A stretch of 64,000 nucleotides of DNA. It comes from CBDDKZ01 sp965230415. GTDB lineage: Bacteria > Bacteroidota > Bacteroidia > Cytophagales > JAAEPT01. Every line of letters begins with the position of its first letter. Within the stretch, counting starts at the first letter, position 1. Of the stretch, positions 18,093-26,569 are shown in pieces. The notes under the pieces were generated by a model. The model saw only the letters and a list, made by a program, of their open reading frames with translations, searched no databases and was not told where the DNA came from. The position numbers were made by a program, and so were the translations under genes. The stretch spans positions 496,001 to 560,000 of the forward strand of contig CBDDKZ010000005.1 in assembly GCA_965230415.1 (NCBI GenBank), given 5' to 3'.

Positions 18093-18173
18093 AGTGAAAG
18101 AGCAAATAGTTTAAGATCAAAAACGTCCATTAAATATACGATTATAAATAACATATAGGACAATATTACTACG

Positions 18174-19466
18174 TTATCTATCGAAACGTAGTTTTAATAA
18201 AAAGTGTAAAGTTGGAATTAACCCCCTGATTAACACCCAGATCATGAAGCATAATAGACAATTTTTTAGGGAAGGCCAGAAAAAACTGACACCGGCTAAC
18301 GTTGGCAAGTATGTCAGCGTGGCAACAATAAGTACATTGCGTAAAAAATCTACTCTTCCCAGCCCGATATAAATTCCGTCAAAAGAAAATGCCACTGAAG
18401 ATACGGGTAGGAGCAGCAGAAAATAAGGCATATTTGTGCTTACTGCATCTTGAACTTCCGGGATGTTGGTAAAAAACGATGCTACTTCAAAATCAAAGAA
18501 AAAGTATGCTAATCCCAAACCAATTGCTATTACCAGGTTAATTTTAAAAACTCGAAGGGTCAATTGTTTTATAGCGTCGAAATCATTCTTACCACTATAA
18601 AACCCCGTGAGTATGAGTCCGGCATTCGCATACCCATCAACGAAAAAGGCCATAAACAACCATAAATTGAGAAAAACGTTATAACCTGCGGCTTCAACCA
18701 CACCTAATCTCACGGCAAACTTTTGTCCGGTTAATAAGGCAATATTTAATACGATAGTGCGCATGGCCAGATTCGAAGTCAATCTAAGTAAGTATTTTCT
18801 ATCCTTTGTATTAATCTTTTTATAGCGCCAATTAATTTTATACTTTCTCACCATAAAAAAACACAAAGTTAGCATGAGCACCTGGGAACTCACAGAGGCT
18901 ATTGCCGCCCCATTCACACCCAAGCCGCTATGCGCTGCAACACCATGAATCAGTAGCATATCTAGTAATACATTAATGATCATCCCCATCAAGCTAACGT
19001 AAAGGGTAGTTTTTGTGTCTTCAAAGCCCTTGAACAAGCCAAAAAATGCATTAACAAGAACGAAAACAGGCAGACCGGTCAATCTTATGAGCAAAAAATG
19101 TCTCGTAGTTGTTAGCAGCTCTCCACCTGCATCCAAGAGCATTAAAAATTCGGATGAAAAAACACCAACAATAAATGCTGCAAAAACCGATAAAATCAAA
19201 ACAAAAATAAATACCGCCGGTACCAAATCTAAAACTTGAGATTCATTCCCGGCTCCGCGCTCGTTTCCTACTTTTACGGTTAATGTATTATTTATCGCGT
19301 TTAATACCCATGCCAACATTGAAATGATGCTTCCTGCCAACCCAACCGCAGCAATATCTGTAGATTCAAGCCTACCGACTAAAGCGGTGTCTGTAATTGA
19401 AATCACAGGCTCAGTAATCCCCGCGAAAATAGCCGGAATCGCCAGCTTATGGAGGCTTGCTTTCAT
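18174..19466 (-). CDS. MATE family efflux transporter (DinF-like)
   Basis: 430 residues with 12 predicted membrane helices. The N-terminus LHKLAIPAIFAGITEPVISITDTALVGRL and the duplicated second half carry the MATE signature. DinF-branch MATE proteins export cationic compounds with H+ or Na+. The substrate is unknown. Its start overlaps the upstream stop in the four bases ATGA (19463-19466), showing translational coupling in the rsfS-ftsH-lpxH operon. Confidence 0.92.
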   Translation of the reverse strand: MKASLHKLAIPAIFAGITEPVISITDTALVGRLESTDIAAVGLAGSIISMLAWVLNAINNTLTVKVGNERGAGNESQVLDLVPAVFIFVLILSVFAAFIVGVFSSEFLMLLDAGGELLTTTRHFLLIRLTGLPVFVLVNAFFGLFKGFEDTKTTLYVSLMGMIINVLLDMLLIHGVAAHSGLGVNGAAIASVSSQVLMLTLCFFMVRKYKINWRYKKINTKDRKYLLRLTSNLAMRTIVLNIALLTGQKFAVRLGVVEAAGYNVFLNLWLFMAFFVDGYANAGLILTGFYSGKNDFDAIKQLTLRVFKINLVIAIGLGLAYFFFDFEVASFFTNIPEVQDAVSTNMPYFLLLLPVSSVAFSFDGIYIGLGRVDFLRNVLIVATLTYLPTLAGVSFFWPSLKNCLLCFMIWVLIRGLIPTLHFLLKLRFDR

Positions 19467-20260
19467 GGCTTACCTCGTAATATTAAGAGTTCGTTCCCAC
19501 AAGCTACATAGGTTAGCGAACTTCCTTTTAATACCTTGGGTGCATCATAGTTGTTGCAAAGCATTTCCAGCTTCTTTTCCGATGCATCGTAGATATTATA
19601 CTTCATTAATCTGTTGAGCTTGGTATAATATAAAAAATCGCCAGATACACTTATAAAAGATGTTTGTATTGGGAGGTGCAATTCCAAATTACCCATATTA
19701 TCAAAAACAAATACCCCATTTAATTCATCCAGCATAAAAAGCCTGTTTTTATACTCAAAGAGTTGGCTAAACGCATAATCGCCTCTGGGTAGTTGCGCGT
19801 TCAAGTAGGCGTTCAGGATAATCTTGTTATTATCGGGGCTGTACTTTTTCAGTACAAAGCTGACTTCATCAAAAATCCACAGATTATTGTCACTGCTAAG
19901 TGCTACCAGGCTTGCAAAGCCAACTTGAGCGGTATTGATAGCACCGACATGTTTTTCGACCAGATAGCGATCTAATAAAATATAGCGTTGAAGCTGGGTA
20001 TTAAAGAGAAGTACAGAAACACCATTACTTACACTTATTAAATCTATTTCTGAAAAATTCGCACCCAGGTATTCGTTTTGGTAATTACCCAGAGAATCAT
20101 ATTTCAACACTTTGTTATTGTTAACAATAAGGTAAACACTGGAGAATTGATCGAGGCAAACGCTTTTAATTGTTTCAACCGACACCTTCTTTACGAGCGA
20201 GTCCTGAGCTATTACGTTTAGTGTAAAAAAAATAGCTATGATACTCGTCAACTTTGACAT
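19463..20260 (-). CDS. Exported beta-propeller-like protein of unknown function
   Basis: 265 residues with a signal peptide (KLTSIIAIFFTLNVIAQ). The body is a series of strand-turn repeats with a Y/F-D-x-x-G pattern (LKYDSLGNYQNEYLG, LKKYSPDNNK, VFVFDNMGNLELHL), which suggests about five propeller blades of NHL or WD type. No catalytic motif is visible. It overlaps the upstream lpxH by 13 nt and the downstream MATE gene by 4 nt, so it is translated as part of this operon. Confidence 0.65.
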   Translation of the reverse strand: MSKLTSIIAIFFTLNVIAQDSLVKKVSVETIKSVCLDQFSSVYLIVNNNKVLKYDSLGNYQNEYLGANFSEIDLISVSNGVSVLLFNTQLQRYILLDRYLVEKHVGAINTAQVGFASLVALSSDNNLWIFDEVSFVLKKYSPDNNKIILNAYLNAQLPRGDYAFSQLFEYKNRLFMLDELNGVFVFDNMGNLELHLPIQTSFISVSGDFLYYTKLNRLMKYNIYDASEKKLEMLCNNYDAPKVLKGSSLTYVACGNELLILRGKP

Positions 20261-21027
20261 ACCAGTTCTTTTTCAAAGGCTTTGAGTTGAAAACCCCTAC
20301 CTTCAAACACACCATAAGAGTTATACGTAAGCCACTCTCCAAGATTATAATAAACGGAATTTTCTCCTACCCGCATTTTTATGGGTAAATGCCGGTGTCC
20401 GAAAATAAAAGCATCGTATTCATTGGCTAGTTCCTTACAGTATTGGTATAAATGCTCTTCTTCACCAAAAAAGTGACTATCCTTTTCTATACCTTTCTTT
20501 CTACTATGACGAGACCAAGTCTGAGCAATTGACATGCCCAGGTTAGGGTGAATTCTTGCAAAAAGCCATTGACACAAGGAGCTACGAAAAAACTTCTTAA
20601 GAATTTTATATACACTGTCCTTTGGTCCAAGGCCATCGCCATGCCCTACCAACATTCTTTTTCCATTAATAACTACCGGAATGGGGTGCTCATAAATTTG
20701 AGTACCCAACTGGAATTTAAAATAGTCAAACATCCACATGTCATGATTCCCCATAAACATATAAATAGGAATTCCTGAATCTGCTATTTCTGCCAGCTTA
20801 CCTAAAAGTCTTATATATCCTTTAGGAATCGTATGTTTATATTCGAACCAAAAATCAAATACGTCACCGACCAGAAACAAGGCTTGAGCGTCATTCTGAA
20901 TTAGGCTCAACCACCTGACTATTATCTTTTCTCTTTCTAAACTTTGCGAATGATTAGGAGCCCCCAGGTGAAAATCAGATGCGAAATACACCTTTTTCCC
21001 CGGAGGTAATTCAGAGATGTCAATCAC
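20248..21027 (-). CDS. lpxH: UDP-2,3-diacylglucosamine diphosphatase
   Basis: 259 residues from GTG 21027, 1 nt after the ftsH stop. The metallophosphoesterase motifs appear in order: SDFHLG, GDVFDFWFEYK, GNHDMW, GHGDGLG and FGHRHLP. LpxH removes UMP from UDP-2,3-diacylglucosamine to give lipid X in lipid A synthesis at the inner membrane. A C-terminal YYNLGEWLTYNSYGVFEG matches the Bacteroidota form. Proximity to ftsH is notable because FtsH controls LpxC turnover in enterobacteria. Confidence 0.92.
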   Translation of the reverse strand: MIDISELPPGKKVYFASDFHLGAPNHSQSLEREKIIVRWLSLIQNDAQALFLVGDVFDFWFEYKHTIPKGYIRLLGKLAEIADSGIPIYMFMGNHDMWMFDYFKFQLGTQIYEHPIPVVINGKRMLVGHGDGLGPKDSVYKILKKFFRSSLCQWLFARIHPNLGMSIAQTWSRHSRKKGIEKDSHFFGEEEHLYQYCKELANEYDAFIFGHRHLPIKMRVGENSVYYNLGEWLTYNSYGVFEGRGFQLKAFEKELVCQS

Positions 21028-21028
21028 T

Positions 21029-23146
21029 TTACTTAGACGTTTCTTCTTCCTTTTTTTCTTCTTCTTCTTCGCTATTGCCGGAGTTTTCTTCTGTAGATGC
21101 GTCTTTTGAAAGTTCTTCGCTAGCTTTCTGTGCTACAGGTTCTACCTGAGACGCATCTTCTACACTACCTTTTACTTCACTTCCTTCTTCTGCTGAACTG
21201 TTTTTAGTGTAGGCTTCATAAGTAGTCTCTTTGGCAAATGGTCGTGCACCAATAAGTTCTACCAAATCAGATTGAAAAAGTATTTCTTTTTCCAATAGTT
21301 TTTGAGCTATTAGTTCCAGCTCATCAATTTTACTCATTAGCAAGTCTTTCGTTTTTTGATAAGCTTGCTGAATAATAAGCTTTACCTCTTCATCAATAAG
21401 TTTGGCAGTAGATTCGGAGTAAGGTTTTCCAAAAGAGTATTCTGAACGCTCTGCATCGTGAAAGGAAACATTTCCGACTTTGTCATTCATACCATATATA
21501 GTAACCATACTATAGGCCAGTTTGGTAATACGCTCAAGGTCGTTCTGTGCTCCTGTAGATATTTTATCAAAGATAATTTCTTCGGCGACCCTTCCACCCA
21601 ATGTCATACACATACTATCCAAAAGCTGTTCTGTTTGATATAAGAACTGTTCCTTAGGAAGGTATTGTGCATAGCCGAGAGCGGCTACACCCCTTGGTAC
21701 AATACTTACTTTCACTAAAGGATCTGCATGTTCCAAAAACCATCCGGCAATGGCATGACCGGCTTCATGGTAGGCCACAATCTTCTTTTCTTCCGGAGAT
21801 ATAATTTTATTTTTCTTTTCAAGACCGCCAATGACCCTATCAATAGCATCTTGAAAATCCTCCATGTCTACACGTTCTTTATTATTTCTTGCTGCAATTA
21901 AGGCTGCCTCATTACAAACGTTAGCAATTTCTGCACCGGCAAAACCTGGTGTCTGTGCTGCCAGCTTTTTAGCATCGACAACAGTATCATCCAACTTTAA
22001 AGGCTCAAGGTGGACTTTGAAGATGGCTTCTCGACCTACTATATCTGGCTTGTCAATTGATATCTGGCGATCAAATCTCCCGGGTCTCAAAAGCGCTGAA
22101 TCCAGCACATCAGGTCTGTTCGTTGCTGCCAGAATAATAATTCCCGAATCGGTAGCAAACCCATCCATTTCAACTAACAGTGAATTAAGTGTATTCTCTC
22201 TTTCGTCGTTACTTCCCGGCATTTGACCTCGGCCCCTACTTCTACCTATGGCATCTATTTCGTCAATAAATATTATAGCTGGCGCCTTTTCTTTGGCCTG
22301 TTTAAACAAATCACGTACACGTGCAGCTCCAACACCCACAAACATTTCTACAAAATCTGATCCTGAAAGTGAGAAAAAAGGAACACTGGCTTCTCCCGCC
22401 ACCGCTTTAGCAAGCAATGTTTTACCTGTTCCCGGTGGGCCTACTAGTAAGGCTCCTTTAGGAATTTTACCTCCCAGTTTGGTAAACTTACCCGGATTTT
22501 TCAAAAACTCAACGATTTCACGAATTTCTTCTTTGGCTTCTTCCAAACCTGCTACATCGTTAAATGTAACTTTCACTTTGTTCTCCGCATCAAACAGTGC
22601 CGCTTTTGATTTTCCGATATTGAAAATCTGCCCGCCAGGACCTCCTTGCCCTGTCATTCTTCTCATAATAAACATAAAGCCAAAAAACAGTAAGATTAAG
22701 AATCCCCAACTGAAAAACCAGTTGGAAAAATCTTCACGTGTTTTAGCTTCAACTTTAAAATGCTGATTATTTTTCTCTTTAAGATCTGCAATATTGTCCC
22801 AAAATTTATCGGGCGAATATGGAAGTTCAAAAGCACAGTGAGGCCCGGAATTTGCAGCAAAGAGCCCCTTTTTGTTTTTTGCGTATTTGCTGTATTTCTC
22901 ATCAGACAATGCACTTTCTTTGAGAGTTACTTCAGCAAAACCTTTATTAACGACATCAACCTGCTCAACAGCTCCGTCCTCAACCATCTCCACAAAATCT
23001 ACATACAAGATTTTATTTAAATGGCCACTTTGACTATACAACAAGGTAATAGTAACAACTGCGATAAGTATCGCAATAATCCAGACTTGTGTATTTGGTT
23101 TTGGTTGTTTTTTAGGAATAAAACCTTTCTTTTTGTTTTCTGTCAT
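21029..23146 (-). CDS. ftsH: ATP-dependent zinc metalloprotease FtsH
   Basis: 705 residues. Two membrane helices (about 20-38 and 145-162) flank a periplasmic domain. The AAA+ domain has Walker A GPPGTGKT near 235, Walker B IIFIDEIDAIG and the second region of homology TNRPDVLDSALLRPGRFDRQ. The peptidase site is HEAGH near 458 with the downstream Asp ligand in LGGRVAEE. FtsH extracts and degrades membrane and regulatory proteins. The last ~60 residues are a Glu/Ser-rich, low-complexity tail longer than in enterobacterial FtsH. It lies 24 nt after rsfS and 1 nt before lpxH. Confidence 0.98.
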   Translation of the reverse strand: MTENKKKGFIPKKQPKPNTQVWIIAILIAVVTITLLYSQSGHLNKILYVDFVEMVEDGAVEQVDVVNKGFAEVTLKESALSDEKYSKYAKNKKGLFAANSGPHCAFELPYSPDKFWDNIADLKEKNNQHFKVEAKTREDFSNWFFSWGFLILLFFGFMFIMRRMTGQGGPGGQIFNIGKSKAALFDAENKVKVTFNDVAGLEEAKEEIREIVEFLKNPGKFTKLGGKIPKGALLVGPPGTGKTLLAKAVAGEASVPFFSLSGSDFVEMFVGVGAARVRDLFKQAKEKAPAIIFIDEIDAIGRSRGRGQMPGSNDERENTLNSLLVEMDGFATDSGIIILAATNRPDVLDSALLRPGRFDRQISIDKPDIVGREAIFKVHLEPLKLDDTVVDAKKLAAQTPGFAGAEIANVCNEAALIAARNNKERVDMEDFQDAIDRVIGGLEKKNKIISPEEKKIVAYHEAGHAIAGWFLEHADPLVKVSIVPRGVAALGYAQYLPKEQFLYQTEQLLDSMCMTLGGRVAEEIIFDKISTGAQNDLERITKLAYSMVTIYGMNDKVGNVSFHDAERSEYSFGKPYSESTAKLIDEEVKLIIQQAYQKTKDLLMSKIDELELIAQKLLEKEILFQSDLVELIGARPFAKETTYEAYTKNSSAEEGSEVKGSVEDASQVEPVAQKASEELSKDASTEENSGNSEEEEEKKEEETSK

Positions 23147-23170
23147 GATATATTAAATCACGTAATAATC

Positions 23171-23545
23171 TTATTGATCTTCTATTTGAATTATTTTCGC
23201 ATCTCCCCAAAGTTCTTCTAAGCTATAATAACTTCTGCGGTCATGCTTAAAAACATGGGCTACCACGCTTGCATAGTCTAACAAAATCCACTCCTTATTG
23301 GTTCTCCCTTCCAAAGACCATGGCTTGTCGTCACAAGCTTTGTTTACTGTCTCTTCAATTGATCTTGCAATCGAGTCTATTTGTGTATCAGAGTTTCCGG
23401 AACAAATTACAAAAAAATCTGCAATCGCATTAGCAATAGATTTTAAATCGATGATCACGATATTATGCGCCTTCTTTTCTTGCATTCCCTGCACTATATA
23501 TGTACAAAGTTCGTCAGAGCTTACATTCTTTTTAACTTCTTTCAA
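23171..23545 (-). CDS. rsfS: Ribosome silencing factor RsfS
   Basis: 124 residues. The start is TTG, since an in-frame stop lies just upstream and no ATG precedes the conserved region. The signature blocks IVIIDLKSIANAIADFFVICSGNSDTQI, GRTNKEWILLDYASVVAHVF and a final YYSLEELWGDAKII are complete. RsfS binds ribosomal protein L14 and blocks subunit joining in starvation. It is the first gene of the rsfS-ftsH-lpxH operon and is divergent from birA. Confidence 0.95.
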   Translation of the reverse strand: MKEVKKNVSSDELCTYIVQGMQEKKAHNIVIIDLKSIANAIADFFVICSGNSDTQIDSIARSIEETVNKACDDKPWSLEGRTNKEWILLDYASVVAHVFKHDRRSYYSLEELWGDAKIIQIEDQ

Positions 23546-23555
23546 GCGGTATTTT

Positions 23556-23563
23556 TATATTTG
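23556..23563 (+). promoter_or_regulatory. Candidate -7 box for birA
   Basis: TATATTTG matches TAnnTTTG exactly and sits 22 nt before the TTG start of birA. It overlaps the region that the divergent rsfS promoter would transcribe. Confidence 0.45.
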
Positions 23564-23568
23564 AACTT

Positions 23569-23576
23569 CAAAACTA
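23569..23576 (-). promoter_or_regulatory. Candidate -7 box for rsfS
   Basis: On the minus strand this reads TAGTTTTG, a match to TAnnTTTG, 23 nt before the rsfS TTG. It faces the birA -7 box with only 5 bp between them. Confidence 0.45.
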
Positions 23577-23584
23577 AAAAATAC

Positions 23585-24343
23585 TTGAACAATTTAATAT
23601 TAAATACCCGTTTTATCGGTCAAAGTATAAAAATAATTGAGAGTTGTGACTCTACTAACAATTATTTGACTGCTCGGGCGAAACAAGGGTTTGTTGAAAA
23701 TGGAGAAATAATAGTCGCTCTCACCCAGTTAAAGGGAAGAGGGCAACGTGGCAATCAATGGCTCAGCGAGGCAAACAAAAACCTGACTTTTTCTGTTTAC
23801 CTTAAACCCAATAAACTGGAAGTAAAGCATCAATTTTACCTAAACATTATAATTTCGCTTGCAATTGCATCCTATATTGAAGGAGAACTAACTTGTAAAG
23901 CCAGCATAAAGTGGCCTAACGACATCTTTGTTAATAAAAAAAAAATAGCTGGAATTTTAATAGAAAACAGTATTAAACGTTTCATAGAAACAAGCGTTAT
24001 TGGTATTGGTCTAAATGTAAACCAAACACAGTTCGATAATCTAAACGCAACAAGTACACAACTCGAATGTGGACGAGAGTTGGATATACTTAAAGAGCTA
24101 AAATCCCTAACTTTGTACCTGGACCATTATTACAGCTTGTTATTTGACGGTCAATTAGAAAGACTGAGAAGGGCATATCTCGATAAGCTATATGGCTTAA
24201 ACAGGCCGTTATTATTTGATGATGGTGTTATTTTTAATGGCACGATTACAGGAGTAAATGAACTGGGCCAGCTGGAGGTACTTAAAAGCGAAGAAAAAAA
24301 ACTTTATAATTTTAAAGAGATTAGATTCCTTGGTAGTTCTTAA
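23585..24343 (+). CDS. birA: Biotin--[acetyl-CoA-carboxylase] ligase (short form)
   Basis: 252 residues from a TTG at 23585. The frame stays open upstream to an ATG at 23465, but that ATG lies inside rsfS and upstream of the likely promoter. The catalytic motif GRGQRGNQW and the SIKWPNDIFVNKKKIAGILIE block are those of the BirA/LplA family. The enzyme makes biotinyl-AMP and attaches biotin to the carboxylase carrier protein. It lacks the N-terminal winged helix of E. coli BirA, so it should not be a repressor. Confidence 0.92.
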   Translation: MNNLILNTRFIGQSIKIIESCDSTNNYLTARAKQGFVENGEIIVALTQLKGRGQRGNQWLSEANKNLTFSVYLKPNKLEVKHQFYLNIIISLAIASYIEGELTCKASIKWPNDIFVNKKKIAGILIENSIKRFIETSVIGIGLNVNQTQFDNLNATSTQLECGRELDILKELKSLTLYLDHYYSLLFDGQLERLRRAYLDKLYGLNRPLLFDDGVIFNGTITGVNELGQLEVLKSEEKKLYNFKEIRFLGSS

Positions 24344-24385
24344 CAAAATAATTACATAAATTCACTTAATTAATTTGATATAAAA

Positions 24386-25696
24386 ATGGTTGATACGTAC
24401 GTTAAATACAAAGTCGCTGACATTTCTCTTGCAGAATGGGGGCGCAAAGAAATCAAACTGGCAGAAGCCGAAATGCCAGGTTTAATGGCTATTCGCGAAG
24501 AGTATGGTGCACAAAAACCTTTACAAGGTGCACGCATCGCAGGTTGCCTACACATGACCATACAAACAGCTGTGTTAATAGAAACATTAGTAGAACTGGG
24601 AGCCGAGGTAACTTGGTCTTCCTGTAATATTTTTTCTACACAAGATCATGCCGCTGCAGCAATTGCAGAAGCAGGAATAGCTGTTTATGCATGGAAAGGC
24701 ATGACAGAAGAAGAATTTGACTGGTGCATAGAACAGACTCTACATTTTGGAGAGGAACGCAACCCTCTTAACATGATTCTTGACGATGGTGGTGATTTAA
24801 CTGCTATGGTTTTTGACAGATATCCGCAACTAATTAACGATATAAAAGGACTATCTGAAGAAACTACAACTGGCGTTCTTCGCTTAAAAGAACGTGAGGC
24901 TAATGGCACACTACCTCTTCCATCGATTAATGTAAACGATTCAGTTACAAAATCGAAATTTGATAACAAATATGGTTGTAAAGAGTCTTTGGTAGATGGA
25001 ATAAGACGCGCAACAGACGTAATGATGGCGGGCAAAGTGGCCGTTGTTGCCGGTTATGGAGATGTAGGTAAAGGTTCTGCTGCCTCTCTGAGCGGCGCTG
25101 GTGCCAGAGTAATAGTTACTGAAATTGATCCTATTTGTGCACTTCAAGCCGCTATGGATGGTTATGAAGTGAAGAAGATGGATGACGCTATCGAAGAAGC
25201 GGATATCGTTGTTACTACAACAGGTAATAAAGACATAATAGTTGGAAAGCACTTCGAAAAAGTAAAAGATAAGGCCATTGTTTGCAATATTGGACATTTC
25301 GATAATGAAATTGATATGGCGTGGCTTAACGAATCTTACGGATCAACAAAAGAAAACATCAAACCACAGGTAGACAAGTATACCGTTGCATCGGGTAATG
25401 AAGTGATAATTCTTGCAGAAGGTCGTTTGGTTAACCTTGGATGTGCGACAGGTCACCCTTCTTTTGTTATGTCAAATTCTTTTAGCAATCAGACGCTTGC
25501 TCAAATTGAACTTTGGCAAAACAGCGCTAACTACGAAAACAAGGTATACACGCTTCCTAAGCACCTCGATGAAAAAGTAGCCCGATTACACTTGAAAAAA
25601 ATTGGCGTGGAACTCGATGTTCTTAGCCAGGACCAAGCCGATTATATTGGCGTAAAAGTTGATGGTCCTTATAAATCAGATGAATACAGGTACTAA
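24386..25696 (+). CDS. ahcY: Adenosylhomocysteinase
   Basis: 436 residues. Substrate-site motifs LHMTIQTAVLIETL and WSSCNIFSTQDHAAAAI, the NAD-binding loop VAGYGDVGKGSA near residue 222, GHFDNEIDM and the C-terminal KSDEYRY are all present. It hydrolyses S-adenosylhomocysteine to adenosine and homocysteine in the methyl cycle. TTAATTTG at 24370-24377 is a near-match -7 box just upstream. The gene ends in a strong terminator. Confidence 0.98.
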   Translation: MVDTYVKYKVADISLAEWGRKEIKLAEAEMPGLMAIREEYGAQKPLQGARIAGCLHMTIQTAVLIETLVELGAEVTWSSCNIFSTQDHAAAAIAEAGIAVYAWKGMTEEEFDWCIEQTLHFGEERNPLNMILDDGGDLTAMVFDRYPQLINDIKGLSEETTTGVLRLKEREANGTLPLPSINVNDSVTKSKFDNKYGCKESLVDGIRRATDVMMAGKVAVVAGYGDVGKGSAASLSGAGARVIVTEIDPICALQAAMDGYEVKKMDDAIEEADIVVTTTGNKDIIVGKHFEKVKDKAIVCNIGHFDNEIDMAWLNESYGSTKENIKPQVDKYTVASGNEVIILAEGRLVNLGCATGHPSFVMSNSFSNQTLAQIELWQNSANYENKVYTLPKHLDEKVARLHLKKIGVELDVLSQDQADYIGVKVDGPYKSDEYRY

Positions 25697-25719
25697 TAGT
25701 TAGTATTCACACATTTATT

Positions 25720-25751
25720 AAAAAGCATTGGAACTTTCCAATGCTTTTTTT
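25720..25751 (+). terminator. ahcY terminator
   Basis: A 13-14 bp perfect stem (25720-25733 with 25736-25749) ends in a run of T. Confidence 0.85.
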
Positions 25752-25760
25752 ATTACCGAT

Positions 25761-26481
25761 TTCAATCAAATTGACACTAAAATACCGCCAAATGGATACA
25801 GTAAACTCACCATAGAACCACTAATCTATCAATATCCCTATAAACACAATTAGAAAACCTGAAGCAATTAAAGCTAAATCCTGCTTTAATGGAATTTTCC
25901 TAACTAAAATAAGCCACACAACCAGCCCAATACCGGCAAATGCGATTTGATAGCGAAACAAAAAGCTAAAACCCAATATCAACCCAATGAGCGGGTACTT
26001 GAAGCCAGCGTTTTTCTTTCCAAATACCATAGTAAACCCGACCAGGTCTCCGATGAAAAACGCACATTGATGACTGGTAAAAACCATAAAAAAAAAGATA
26101 ATATCAAAAATTAATGCCAATTCTTCTCTTCTATCATGCCTCGACACGACCTGGCAAAATAGCGAATAATTAACGGGGCAAAATACAGGTTATTAACCTT
26201 AATATGAATGCTTTATAAAAAGGGTCATTTATTTGAATCAATTCACAAATCTTGAATATACCATAGCATAAAACCGGTTGTAACACAGGTCCTATTCTAG
26301 CTTTTTATTCCCAGGGCAAATCGTCTTCAGTGTTAACACCTTCCAATCTACCTGCAAACTCGATAATTTGAAAATGCTTGTCGAAATGTTAATAGCCTTT
26401 AATGTAAAAAGCCGTAACAACGTATCATATAAGAGCAAGAAATAGTAACTTATGAAATCGATCTTCAATTAGATACCTCAT
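25761..26481 (-). pseudogene. Decayed mannosyltransferase (GT22/PMT-like membrane glycosyltransferase)
   Basis: Reading the minus strand from ATG 26481 gives a nearly continuous homologue of Bacteroidota multi-pass mannosyltransferases. It includes HFDKHFQIIEFAGRL, EDDLPWE, PVLQPVLCYGIFK, INDPFYKAFILRL, LILGFSFLFRYQIAFAGIG and WFYGEFTVSIWRYFSVNLIE. The frame is broken by TGA at 26425-26427, TAA at 26389-26391, TAA at 26305-26307 and TAG at 25821-25823. There is also a frameshift near 26170-26200. Homology ends at 25761, next to the ahcY terminator, so roughly the C-terminal half is missing. The longest surviving open stretch is 25821-26147 (108 residues), which alone would look like a small hydrophobic protein. 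Family assignment is from my recollection of homologues and has not been checked by search. Confidence 0.8.
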
Positions 26482-26531
26482 ACACAATTGCACCTTTATT
26501 CAATTAGGCAAAGGTATTCTTTAGAAATAAA

Positions 26532-26562
26532 AATAAAACCCGATTTTAATAAAAGATCAGGG
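26532..26562 (-). terminator. CDF transporter terminator
   Basis: CCCGAT (26539-26544) pairs with ATC-GGG (26556-26562, one bulged A). On the minus strand the hairpin runs into a T-rich tract, 8 nt after the stop at 26570. Confidence 0.5.
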
Positions 26563-26569
26563 CTATCCG

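Noticed and set aside
22248..22766. A 172-residue plus-strand open frame
   Set aside because: Antisense to ftsH in its conserved AAA region; no start context and Ser/Ala-rich composition of a reverse-strand shadow.
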